From the NCBI RefSeq assembly GCF_000337415.1, contig NZ_AOJD01000047.1, positions 1,309 to 65,308 of the forward strand: 64,000 nt of DNA. The letters run 5' to 3'. This document shows, piece after piece, positions 34,847-43,160 of the stretch. A program made the translations under genes and the position numbers. The notes beneath the pieces are model-generated. The model was not told the DNA's origin. It saw only the letters and a list, made by a program, of their open reading frames with translations, and searched no databases. The number at the start of each line of letters is the position of its first letter. Positions within the stretch are counted from its first letter, which is position 1. This DNA comes from Halorubrum tebenquichense DSM 14210. GTDB taxonomy: Archaea; Halobacteriota; Halobacteria; Halobacteriales; Haloferacaceae.

Positions 34847-36061
34847 CTACTGGAGCCGCTCGACGACGAGGTCCTCGACGTCGTCGCGGAACTCGTCGAC
34901 CGCGATCTCCTCTAAGACGGGCACGAAGAAGCCCTCGACGAGCATGTTCCGCGCCGTCCGGGAGTCGATCGACCGGCTCTCTAGGTAGAACAGGTCCTCG
35001 GCGTCGACCTGTCCGACCGTGGCCGAGTGCGAGGCCTCGGTGTCGTGGTTGTGGATGATCAGCTTCGGCGACGCGTCCGCTTCCGCGTCGTCCGACAGCA
35101 TCAGCGTGTTCTCGCGCTGGTAGCTGGAGGTGTTCCACGCGTCCTCGCCGACGTCCTGAACCCCCTCGTACACCGAGCGGGCCACGTCGTCGAGCACGCC
35201 GCGCGTGACGAGGTCGGCGGTCGTCTGCTCCGCCTGGTGCCAGACGCGGGCGTTGATGTCGAAGTGCTGGTCGTCGGTGCCGAAGAACGTCCCGACGATC
35301 TGGCTCTCCGAGCCGTCGCCGTCGAGTTCGGTCTCGATGTCCGACCGGGTGAGCTTCGAGCCGAAGTTGCTCTCGATCCAGTCGACCGTCGCGTACGTGT
35401 CCGTCACGGCGCGCTTCAGCGAGTAGGTGTACGAGTCGGTGTCGAGGTTCTGGAGCGAGCCGAACTGGACGTTCGCGTTCTCGCCCGCGACGACCTCGAC
35501 GAGGTTCGAGAAGTACCGGTCGTCGGCGACCTCGCTATCCCCCGTCTCGATCGATTCGAGGATCGTCACCGACGAGGACTCCTCGGCGACGACGAGCGTC
35601 TGGCTGAAAAGCGAGCGGGAGTTCATCTCCGCGCGCACCGTCACGTCCTCGACGTCGACGCCCTCGGGGACGTAGACGAACGTACCCGTGGTGAACAGCG
35701 CGACCGAAAGCGCCGTGAGGTAGTTGTGTTCGGGGTCGAGGACGGAGCCGAAGTTCGCCTCGATCACGTCGCCGTACTCGGCGAGCGCCTCGGTGAACGG
35801 GAGGACGACGACCTCGTCGTCGCCCGCGGTCCGCTCGGTCTCGTCCGCCTGGTTCAGCGGGTCGACGAGCGCCTCGAAGTCCAGCGCCTCCAGATCGGTC
35901 CAGCGGCGGCCGGGCGTCTGGATGACGTCCGGTAGCTCCGCCGTCTCCAGCGCGGCGAGCGCGTCGAGACGCGTCTTCAGGAGCCACTCGGGCTCGTCGC
36001 GTTCGTCCGCGATGCGTCGTACCGTGTCCTCCGAGAGGCTCTCGATTGCTTGCGTGCTCAT
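34847..36061 (-). CDS. sufD: Fe-S cluster assembly protein SufD
   Basis: 404 aa. It has the right-handed beta-helix scaffold of SufB/SufD: FVYVPEGVDVEDVTVRAEMN, ETGDSEVADDRYFSNLVEVV, SLQNLDTDSYTYSLKRAV and the closing HSATVGQVDAEDLFYLESRS, then SIDSRTARNMLVEGFFVPVL. It forms the SufBCD complex that builds Fe-S clusters in the cytoplasm. It starts 1 bp after the SufB stop and is the last gene of sufCBD. Confidence 0.93.
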   Translation of the reverse strand: MSTQAIESLSEDTVRRIADERDEPEWLLKTRLDALAALETAELPDVIQTPGRRWTDLEALDFEALVDPLNQADETERTAGDDEVVVLPFTEALAEYGDVIEANFGSVLDPEHNYLTALSVALFTTGTFVYVPEGVDVEDVTVRAEMNSRSLFSQTLVVAEESSSVTILESIETGDSEVADDRYFSNLVEVVAGENANVQFGSLQNLDTDSYTYSLKRAVTDTYATVDWIESNFGSKLTRSDIETELDGDGSESQIVGTFFGTDDQHFDINARVWHQAEQTTADLVTRGVLDDVARSVYEGVQDVGEDAWNTSSYQRENTLMLSDDAEADASPKLIIHNHDTEASHSATVGQVDAEDLFYLESRSIDSRTARNMLVEGFFVPVLEEIAVDEFRDDVEDLVVERLQ

Positions 36062-36062
36062 G

Positions 36063-37493
36063 TTATCCGAGCGAACCCTCCATTTCGAGCTCGACGAGCC
36101 GGTTGAGCTCGACGGCGTACTCGATCGGTAGCTCCTCCGTGATCGGCTCGATGAACCCCGAGACGATCATCTGTTTGGCGTCGTCGTCGTCCAGCCCGCG
36201 CGACTGGAGGTAGAAGATATCCTCGTCGCCGATTTTCCCGACGGTCGCCTCGTGGGCGACGTCGACCTTCGACTCGTTGATCTCCATGTACGGCATCGTG
36301 TCCGAGGTCGACTCGTTGTCGAACATCAGCGCGTCGCACTCCACGGCCGTCGAGGAGTTCTCCGCGCCGTCGGCGATGTGGACGAGCCCGCGGTAGTTCG
36401 TGCGGCCGCCGTCCTTCGCGATCGACTTCGACTCGACGGTGGACTTCGTCTCCGGCGCGTTGTGGTACACCTTCGCGCCGGTGTCGATGTCCTGCCCCTC
36501 GCCCGCGAAGGCGATGGTGATGTGGTTGTCGGACGCGCCGCGGCCCTTCAGGATCGTCGACGGGTACAGCATCGTCGCCTTCGACCCCATCGAGCCGGAG
36601 ATCCACTCCATGCGCCCGCCCTTCTCGGCGATGGCGCGCTTGGTGTTCAGGTTGTACGTGTTCTTCGACCAGTTCTGGACGGTCGAGTACTGAACGTGCG
36701 CGTCCTCGCCGACGAACACTTCGACGCCGCCCGAGTGGAGGTTGAACGCCGAGTACTTCGGCGCGGAACAGCCCTCGATGTAGTGGACTTCCGAGCCCTC
36801 CTCGGCGATGATGAGCGTGTGCTCGAACTGGCCCATCCCCTCGGAGTTCATCCGGAAGTACGCCTGGATCGGCATCTCCACGGTGGTGTTCTCCGGGACG
36901 TAGACGAACGAGCCGCCAGACCAGATCGCGCCGTGGAGCGCGGCGAACTTGTTGTCGCTCGGCGGGACGCACTTCGTCATGAAGTGCTCGCGGACGATCT
37001 CCTCGTGGTCACGGACGGCCTTGTCCATGTCACAGAAGATGACGCCCTTCTCCTCCCACCGCTCTTGCATGTTCTGGTAGACGATCTCGGACTCGTACTG
37101 CGCGCCGACGCCCGAGAGCGCGTTCTTCTCGGCCTCCGGGATGCCGAGCTTGTCGAACGTGTCTTGGATCTCTTCCGGGAGGTCCTCCCAGCTCTCCGCG
37201 CCGCCGCGGACGTCGATGTCCGGACGGATGTACGGTACGATCTCGTCGATGTCGATCTCCGAGAGGTCCGGCTGGCCGGGCCAGTCGGTCGGCATCGGCA
37301 TCTCCTGGAACTGCTCGAGCGCGCGCAGGCGGCGCTCCAGCATCCACTCCGGTTCGTCCTTGTCCTCCGAGATGACGCGGACCGTCTCCTCGGTGAGGCC
37401 CTTCTCGCTTTTGAAGGCGGACTTCTCCTCCTTCTTGAATTCGAAGCGGGCCTCGGTGTCTGTCTCCTTGAGGTCGTCCTGTTGTGAACTCAT
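36063..37493 (-). CDS. sufB: Fe-S cluster assembly protein SufB
   Basis: 476 aa, the normal length, with no intein although SufB is a frequent intein host. VRVISEDKDEPEWMLERRLR, KCVPPSDNKFAALHGAIWSG, SFVYVPENTTVEMPIQAYFR, HYIEGCSAPKYSAFNLHSGG (with its conserved Cys) and HEATVGKIGDEDIFYLQSRG are SufB signatures. Scaffold subunit of the SufBCD complex. It lies 52 bp after SufC and 1 bp before SufD. Confidence 0.95.
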   Translation of the reverse strand: MSSQQDDLKETDTEARFEFKKEEKSAFKSEKGLTEETVRVISEDKDEPEWMLERRLRALEQFQEMPMPTDWPGQPDLSEIDIDEIVPYIRPDIDVRGGAESWEDLPEEIQDTFDKLGIPEAEKNALSGVGAQYESEIVYQNMQERWEEKGVIFCDMDKAVRDHEEIVREHFMTKCVPPSDNKFAALHGAIWSGGSFVYVPENTTVEMPIQAYFRMNSEGMGQFEHTLIIAEEGSEVHYIEGCSAPKYSAFNLHSGGVEVFVGEDAHVQYSTVQNWSKNTYNLNTKRAIAEKGGRMEWISGSMGSKATMLYPSTILKGRGASDNHITIAFAGEGQDIDTGAKVYHNAPETKSTVESKSIAKDGGRTNYRGLVHIADGAENSSTAVECDALMFDNESTSDTMPYMEINESKVDVAHEATVGKIGDEDIFYLQSRGLDDDDAKQMIVSGFIEPITEELPIEYAVELNRLVELEMEGSLG

Positions 37494-37545
37494 AGTGTCT
37501 TGTTACGGTTTTGCGTGTTTACGTGTGTCGCGTTACCACATTCGG

Positions 37546-38463
37546 TTACGCCGCCTCGAAGGCGTCCTCGCGGACCCAGTCGTACCCCTCGTCTTCGAGC
37601 TTCTCGGCGAGCTCCGCGCCGCCGCTTTTCACGACCTCGCCGTCGAGCATGACGTGGACGTGGTCCGGTTCGACGTAGTCGAGGATGCGCTGGTAGTGAG
37701 TGATCTGGAGGATGCCCGTGCCCTGCTCGTCACGGAGCGCGTTGATCCCCTTCGAGACGTCCTTCAGGCGGTCGATGTCGAGCCCGGAGTCGATCTCGTC
37801 GAGCACGGCGACGCTCGGCTCAAGCATTGCGGCCTGGAGGACCTCGTTCTGCTTCTTCTCGCCGCCGGAGAAGCCGGCGTTGAGGTAGCGCTGCATGAAC
37901 TTCTCGTCCATGTCGAGCAGCTCCATCTTCTCCGAGAGGATCTCCTGGAACTCGGCGACGCCGATCTCGCCGTCGTCCGCGGGGCCCTCCATCGGGGAGG
38001 TCTCGTAGCCCTCGTCGTCCTCGTCGGCCTCGGCCTCCTCCTCTTCCTCGCCGAACAGCTCCTCGCGCTCGTCCGCCTTCGCGTTGAGCGCCTGCCGGAG
38101 GAAGTTCGTCATGGTGACGCCCTCGATCTCCGCGGGGTACTGGAAGCCGAGGAAGATGCCGAGCGCGGCGCGCTCGTTCGGTTCTAGATCCAGCAGTTCC
38201 CAGTGGTAGTCCTCGTCGTCGAGGTCAAGGTCGACGTCGGCGACGTCCTCCTCGCTGAGGTGGAGGAGGATCTCGCCGTCGGTCACCTCGTAGGCGGGAT
38301 GGCCGGCAATGACCTTCGCGAGCGTCGATTTCCCGGACCCGTTCGGTCCCATCAGCGCGTGGATGTCGCCGGACTCGACGGTCAGGTCGACCCCGAGAAG
38401 GATGCGTTCGCCGCCCTCTTCCGCCACTCGTGCGTGGAGATTGTTGATTTCGAGAGTAGCCAT
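37546..38463 (-). CDS. sufC: Fe-S cluster assembly ATPase SufC
   Basis: 305 aa ABC-type ATPase. Walker A GPNGSGKST (residues 39-47), signature FSGGEKKQNE, Walker B AVLDEIDSGLD and the H-loop ILQITHYQRIL are intact. It is longer than bacterial SufC (about 250 aa) because of an acidic insertion (about residues 135-165, Glu/Asp-rich) typical of haloarchaeal adaptation. It powers SufBCD. First gene of sufCBD; a TTAAC element about 25 nt upstream of the ATG could be its TATA box. No iron box was found upstream. Confidence 0.95.
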   Translation of the reverse strand: MATLEINNLHARVAEEGGERILLGVDLTVESGDIHALMGPNGSGKSTLAKVIAGHPAYEVTDGEILLHLSEEDVADVDLDLDDEDYHWELLDLEPNERAALGIFLGFQYPAEIEGVTMTNFLRQALNAKADEREELFGEEEEEAEADEDDEGYETSPMEGPADDGEIGVAEFQEILSEKMELLDMDEKFMQRYLNAGFSGGEKKQNEVLQAAMLEPSVAVLDEIDSGLDIDRLKDVSKGINALRDEQGTGILQITHYQRILDYVEPDHVHVMLDGEVVKSGGAELAEKLEDEGYDWVREDAFEAA

Positions 38464-38565
38464 ATGTATTCTCGTGCCTCGTACGTTAACGGTAGGAGTT
38501 GAGGGGGTTAATGGTTACGCATCTCCCCGTCAAAACTCGCAGATTGACCAAGAAATTTTCTACCG

Positions 38566-38584
38566 ATCGAAAACTGCTTTCGAT
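38566..38584 (-). terminator. Hairpin after polB (possible terminator)
   Basis: ATCGAAA and TTTCGAT pair around a 5-nt loop, 26 nt past the polB stop on the minus strand. Beyond it on that strand lies an A/T-rich AGAAAATTTCTT run. It may end polB transcription before the suf promoter; it could equally be an operator for sufC. Confidence 0.35.
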
Positions 38585-38609
38585 AGGCGTGGTTTTCGCT
38601 CGCCAACGG

Positions 38610-41420
38610 TCACATGAACGAGCCGAGTCCGGTCTGTTCTTGCCCCGTCTTGACCTCCTCCCACGACATCCCGAGCGCCTCGATCACGCGCTCTATCGGC
38701 CCTTTCAGCGTCTTGTCGAGCATCTTCTCCCAGTCGACCTCGAACTCCTCGGGCACCTGGTCCGCGTACTCGAAGCAGATCACGTCCGGGTCGCGCTTGA
38801 ACTCCCCATAGAGGCGGTCGCGCTGCGGGTCGAGATCCTCCTCGTCCTCCATCCGCGCCCAGAAGTCGGGATGGACCTTCTCGATGTACAGCCGCTTCGG
38901 CTTTGACCCGCTCCCGAAGTTGGTCCCGAGCATCATGTTGGCGTACTTCGCCCCGCGGACCTGTGCGGTCGGCGTCTCGTAGGCGTCGAGCTTCTTCCCG
39001 ATCCCGCCCGGGATCCCGATCTCCTCGACGCTTATCTCGCCGTCGAGCACCTCGGCGATCACGTCCACGAGGTACGACTTCACCTCCTGCATGTCCTCGT
39101 CGATGTTATCGCCCGTCACGATCGTCTCGATGACGTTCTGCTGGACCTCCTTGGTGATTCCCGCGATGTCCGAGCGCTTGTACTCGAAGCCGGTGATGTC
39201 GATGTCGTCGACGTCTTTCCCCTCCTTCCAGACGATGTGGCCCGCGTACCGCTTCTTCTTGCCCGCCTGGAAGAACCGCCGGTAGAGCTTCTCGAACTCG
39301 ATCTCGAAGCGGTGCGAGTCGGCGTTCAGCTCCTCGCGCGCGAAGTCGTCGTATCGGCTGTTGATGTGGTCCGCTATCTCGAAGGAGGTGTCGATCGCCG
39401 CCTCCTTCGACAGGTCCCCGAGCGAGAGCATGACGCTGTCCGTATCTCCATATGTAACTTTCCTGTCGAGTTCGTCGGTCACGTCCGCGGTGAAGGCGAT
39501 CACCTCACGGTTGGTGGAGGTGACGCCGGCGCTCATCTCGCGGTCGTACAGGCGGAACCGATCCCACCCGAAAACGCCGTACAGCGAGTTCATCAGAACC
39601 TTGACAGCTCCCTGCTGGCGGTCGTACTGCTCGTACGCCTCGGTCCCCGGGTCGTGTTCGTTCCGGAGCGCCTTTTTTTCCTCGCGCTCGTCGAGCAGTT
39701 CGGTCACCATCTCCCGGATGATCCCGTCCGGCTCCTTCCGGAAGTGGACGCCCGTCGGCGTGCGGTACGTCTCGCCGTCGTACTCCTCGGGGTCGACCTT
39801 CGTCTCCGGCGAGGCGTTGATCGTCACCATCGACATGGGGTAGAGGCTCTTCAGGTCGAGCACGCTCACCATCTCGCGGACGCCGGAGATCGGCTCGAAC
39901 ACCGCGCCGCCCTCGAACTCCTCGGCCTCCTGTTGGCCCTTCGACGGGAGCGCGAAGTTCCCGTACGCCATGTGGAGTACGTACATGTCGACCGCGTCGC
40001 CGGGCGTCGTCGCGTCCTCCAGCTTACAGCCGACGATCTTCCGGGCGTCGTCCCAGAAGGCGATCACGTCCTGCGCCCGGTCGATCTCGACGCACAGCTC
40101 CACGTCGCGGATGCTGTACTCAAGGAGGCGCTCGGGGTCCTGCTCCCAGAGGTCGCCGATGTCGCCCGTGTACCGCTCCTTGCCGACGCCGAGTTCGCGT
40201 TCCCCGACCGCGTCGAGCCGGTACGATTCGAGTTCCGTGAACATCGTGCGCTTGTAGGCGTACAGCAGGTCGAAGACGACCCGGCCCTTGATGTCCGGGC
40301 CGCCCCAGCCGGAGCGCCACACCTCGCCGATGCGGGAGAGCCGGTCGACGGAGAGGTCGTACTGGCTCCCGTCGTCGAGCACCTCCAGCCGGTCGAGGAC
40401 GTACGGCGCGTCGAAGTCCTCGAAGTTCCACCCGGTCAGCACGTCCGGGTCCGTCTCGTCGATGTACGCGACGAACGCGTCGAGCATCGCGGCCTCCTCC
40501 TCGAAGGTGCGGACCTCGAAGTCGAGCGATCCCCCGCCGTCCCCGTCGTCGACAATCCCCTCGTAGTCGGGGAGGTCCTGCGGGGACGGCACCTCCGCCT
40601 CCGGGGCGTCGTACAGCCAGACGACGTACTCGTCGTCGTAGGAGTCGTGGCTGGTGAGACAGATGATCGGTTCCTCGCCGTCCTCGGGGAACCCCCGGCG
40701 GTCGTCGACCTCGATGTCGAAGGTGTTCACCCGGAGGTCGGCGTCGACGTCGGCGGGTTCGAGGTGGCCCTGATGGACCTGGATCGTCCCGTCCTCGTCG
40801 TCGAGCCGCCGCTCCTCGACGCGGATCCCGCCGTTGATCCCGTTGTCGATCAGGAATCGGTTCGGGAAGAGGATGTCCGCCTCGAACGTCGTCCGGAAGT
40901 CGTCGCGGATGTTCCCCACGTCGCGGGGCGTCCGCGTGACGATCCGGGTGAGCGGCTCGCCGCGGATGCTCTCGTACTGCTCGCCGTCGGGGTCCTGCTC
41001 GCGGGTCCCGATCACCACGTCGTACTCCTCGACGGGGTCGCGGTCGAGGTCGGCCGTGGGGACGTAGAAGTACGGCTCCACGCCGAGCACCCGGACGTGT
41101 TCGACGGTGTCGTGCTCGGCGTCCCCGTCGACGTCTTCGGCCGGCCGCCGCCCGAACACGTGGACGACGGGGTACTCGTCGCTGCCGTACCCCTCGACGG
41201 CGTAGTCGATCTGGGTGATCATCAGCTCGACGGTCCCCGTCGACTCCGGGAACTTCGCCTCGTCGACGTCGACCACGTCGCTGACGCGCCCGCGCCCGCC
41301 GCCGGCGACGACGGCCGCCTCCTGTGCGGCCAGTTCCTCCCGTTCGGTGTCCGTGTCGCCGTCGGCCCCGCCGCCCGCGTCCCCGGTCGACGAGAAGTCC
41401 GACAGCCCCGACTGAGTCAT
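38610..41420 (-). CDS. polB: Family B DNA polymerase (PolB)
   Basis: 936 aa. The 3'-5' exonuclease motifs (NTFDIEVDDRRGFP, LTGWNFEDFDAPYVLDRLEV) and polymerase motifs (VLDLKSLYPMSMVTINASPE, KVLMNSLYGVFGWDRF, KVTYGDTDSVMLSLGD, KKRYAGHIVWKEGKD) are intact, and no intein interrupts them. QTGLGSFM at the C-terminus fits a PCNA-binding PIP box, and QSGLSDFS at residues 3-10 is a second PIP-like sequence. The N-terminus is acidic and low in complexity. Codons around KVLMNS and YGDTDS are unusually A/T-rich for this gene. Confidence 0.96.
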   Translation of the reverse strand: MTQSGLSDFSSTGDAGGGADGDTDTEREELAAQEAAVVAGGGRGRVSDVVDVDEAKFPESTGTVELMITQIDYAVEGYGSDEYPVVHVFGRRPAEDVDGDAEHDTVEHVRVLGVEPYFYVPTADLDRDPVEEYDVVIGTREQDPDGEQYESIRGEPLTRIVTRTPRDVGNIRDDFRTTFEADILFPNRFLIDNGINGGIRVEERRLDDEDGTIQVHQGHLEPADVDADLRVNTFDIEVDDRRGFPEDGEEPIICLTSHDSYDDEYVVWLYDAPEAEVPSPQDLPDYEGIVDDGDGGGSLDFEVRTFEEEAAMLDAFVAYIDETDPDVLTGWNFEDFDAPYVLDRLEVLDDGSQYDLSVDRLSRIGEVWRSGWGGPDIKGRVVFDLLYAYKRTMFTELESYRLDAVGERELGVGKERYTGDIGDLWEQDPERLLEYSIRDVELCVEIDRAQDVIAFWDDARKIVGCKLEDATTPGDAVDMYVLHMAYGNFALPSKGQQEAEEFEGGAVFEPISGVREMVSVLDLKSLYPMSMVTINASPETKVDPEEYDGETYRTPTGVHFRKEPDGIIREMVTELLDEREEKKALRNEHDPGTEAYEQYDRQQGAVKVLMNSLYGVFGWDRFRLYDREMSAGVTSTNREVIAFTADVTDELDRKVTYGDTDSVMLSLGDLSKEAAIDTSFEIADHINSRYDDFAREELNADSHRFEIEFEKLYRRFFQAGKKKRYAGHIVWKEGKDVDDIDITGFEYKRSDIAGITKEVQQNVIETIVTGDNIDEDMQEVKSYLVDVIAEVLDGEISVEEIGIPGGIGKKLDAYETPTAQVRGAKYANMMLGTNFGSGSKPKRLYIEKVHPDFWARMEDEEDLDPQRDRLYGEFKRDPDVICFEYADQVPEEFEVDWEKMLDKTLKGPIERVIEALGMSWEEVKTGQEQTGLGSFM

Positions 41421-41522
41421 ACCCGTGCTTCGGCGTCACCCGGCTAAAAAACTCGGCTTTCGGGTCCGGCGAGGTCTCCCGCCACGGAAAGGCATTTAAT
41501 GTGTGACGGCTTACCAAGGGGT

Positions 41523-41696
41523 ATGTCTTCGGACCCACGTTCCGAATCTCAGGCGGCTCGCCCGGCCGATCCCGACGCGGTCGACGACGAGGTGGAGGTG
41601 TACGAGGACGACGGGAACGTGGTGATTTTCGACGCCACGAACCCCCTCGCGTGGGTCGAGGCGAGCCGAACGGTGCGGCTCGCCGACGCGGTCTGA
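41523..41696 (+). CDS. Small acidic haloarchaeal protein
   Basis: 57 aa from the ATG at 41523. After a disordered N-terminus it has VEVYEDDGNVVIFDATNPLA then WVEASRTVRLADAV, a compact beta-turn-helix I recognise as a recurrent small haloarchaeal protein (possibly a DUF7331-type family, from memory). A TATA-like TTTAATG stretch (about 41493-41499) lies about 25 nt upstream, consistent with leaderless transcription. Function unknown. Divergent from polB. Confidence 0.65.
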   Translation: MSSDPRSESQAARPADPDAVDDEVEVYEDDGNVVIFDATNPLAWVEASRTVRLADAV

Positions 41697-41832
41697 CTGC
41701 GAGCGCCGCGCGCCGCCCCTCGACGCTTCCGCGGTCCCGCTCGCCCGCCCGACGTTTCTGCGGCCCCGCCGGTTCCCGTCAGCGCCGCGTCCGGACGGAA
41801 CCCCTTTGCCCCGGCGCGGCGTAGTCTCGGAC

Positions 41833-42261
41833 GTGTTCAGCCTCGACGAGGACGACGAGGGCGAGATCTCCGTCGGCGAGAGCTCCGACGCCGAGCGCGA
41901 GATGACGCCTGACATCCCCGAGGCACCCTCGGTGAAGACGTTCGACGACGGCGGGGACTTCGAGGGCGCGAGCGACGTCGACTCCGGCACGCTCCGCGCC
42001 TTCGTCGTCGCGGTGATCTACGCCAACGCCGCCGTCCTCCTCGTCGCGCTCGGCCCGATGGTGTGGTTCTTCGAGGGCTGGTCGCGGATCGGTGCCGGCC
42101 TGTTCGTCGGCGGCCTCCTCGCGGGCGTCCGGACCTACCAGACGTACCGGGCGTGGGAGCGGTCCCGGGACGACGCCGACAAGTCGGACTCCGAAGGCGG
42201 TCCCGACGGCGGCCACTCGGACGCCGACACGGACGCGGACGCGACTCCCCCGCAACCGTAA
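41833..42261 (+). CDS. Two-helix membrane protein with acidic tails
   Basis: 142 aa from the GTG at 41833, about 25 nt after a TATA-like CCCCTTTGCC; a TTG at 41806 would lie in the promoter. An acidic N-terminal region (about 60 residues) precedes two membrane helices (about 62-82 and 90-108), then a short Arg/Trp-rich segment and an acidic C-terminus. The fold is common in haloarchaea but unassigned; function unknown. Its TAA overlaps the reading of the next gene by one base (TAATG). Confidence 0.6.
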   Translation: MFSLDEDDEGEISVGESSDAEREMTPDIPEAPSVKTFDDGGDFEGASDVDSGTLRAFVVAVIYANAAVLLVALGPMVWFFEGWSRIGAGLFVGGLLAGVRTYQTYRAWERSRDDADKSDSEGGPDGGHSDADTDADATPPQP

Positions 42262-42287
42262 TGCCCACGCGACCGCTTCCCCCGACC

Positions 42288-42737
42288 ATGCAGACGGTCC
42301 GCGACGACGACGGCGAGACGTACCTCCTCGTGAAACGCTCCGCCGAGTCGAGCCGGGTGCGCGACCCAAAAACCGGTGAGGAGCGGTACGTCGACAACGA
42401 CGACCTCCGCGTCGTCGACGGCGAGTCGCCGCTCGCGACCGCCGCCTCGGGCGTCCCCGAGCCGGTCCGGCGGACGCTCGGTGCGGTCCGCGACGACCGG
42501 TCGCTCGGCCTGCTCGCGGTGGTCGTCGACGAGGGGCCGATCGCCGCGATCGACCTCCTCGACGCGGCCGACATGTGCGAGTCCGACCTCCACGGCGCGC
42601 TCTCCGAGTTCCGCGCCGCCGGACTGGTCGCGGAGGCCGAGGTCGCGCGCCGGCGCGGCTACGAGGCGACCCCGGTCGCGGTCGAGGCGATAGCGTCGCT
42701 CCGGGGCGACCGCGGTGGCGAGCGTGACGACGATTGA
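42288..42737 (+). CDS. Winged-helix-like haloarchaeal protein
   Basis: 149 aa from the ATG at 42288 (MQTVRDDDGETYLLVKRSAE), which gives the conserved-looking N-terminus; an ATG at 42261 would add 9 residues. The N-terminal third is a small beta domain with 'RVRDPKTGEERYVDNDDLRV'. The C-terminal half reads as a winged helix (LGLLAVVVDEGPIAAIDLLD, AADMCESDLHGALSEFRAAG, LVAEAEVARRRGYEATPVAV). It probably binds DNA. Directly downstream of the membrane protein and likely cotranscribed. Target unknown. Confidence 0.65.
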   Translation: MQTVRDDDGETYLLVKRSAESSRVRDPKTGEERYVDNDDLRVVDGESPLATAASGVPEPVRRTLGAVRDDRSLGLLAVVVDEGPIAAIDLLDAADMCESDLHGALSEFRAAGLVAEAEVARRRGYEATPVAVEAIASLRGDRGGERDDD

Positions 42738-42803
42738 ATCCGGCGGATCTGCGCGTTCGACGCCGACAGAAAGCACTTACCGCCCTTCCGGCTATCTCCG
42801 TTC

Positions 42804-43082
42804 ATGACGCTTCGGCCGGATCGTCGCGTCACCGCCGGACTCCTCGCGGTCTGTTGCGGGCTCCTCTCTCCGCTCGTCTCGGAACGGGTCCTGGCCCATC
42901 GACTCGGACTGGCGGGACCGCCCGTGCTGTACGCGTCCGTCGGCCTCGCGGGAGTCGCCGCGGCGGGCGCGTTCCGGTACTCCTCGACCGGTTCGTGGCT
43001 GTATCTCTCTTTGTAAGGCGGGCTGGCCGTCGGCGGCGCTCTCGGCGCGTTCGTCTACGCGTTCAGCCTGACGCAGGCGTAG
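42804..43082 (+). pseudogene. Small membrane protein gene with in-frame TAA (likely inactivated)
   Basis: The ATG at 42804 starts 70 codons with two membrane helices, ending at TAA 43014-43016 directly after SWLYLSL. The same frame then continues with GGLAVGGALGAFVYAFSLTQ and A to a TAG at 43080-43082, adding a third convincing hydrophobic helix. A single base change in a Tyr codon (TAT/TAC to TAA) would explain the break. Full length would be 92 aa. Either a recent nonsense mutation, a sequencing error, or a shorter functional product. Family unknown. Confidence 0.5.
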
Positions 43083-43160
43083 CCGCCGACGCCAACGGAC
43101 CGACCCCGCCCGTACCCGGCCGGTCCGACCGGGAGTCGTCCCGTCCGCCGCGACGCCCGC

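Noticed and set aside
39437-39588. Inteins in polB
   Set aside because: YGDTDS and KVLMNS are continuous, so no intein is present.
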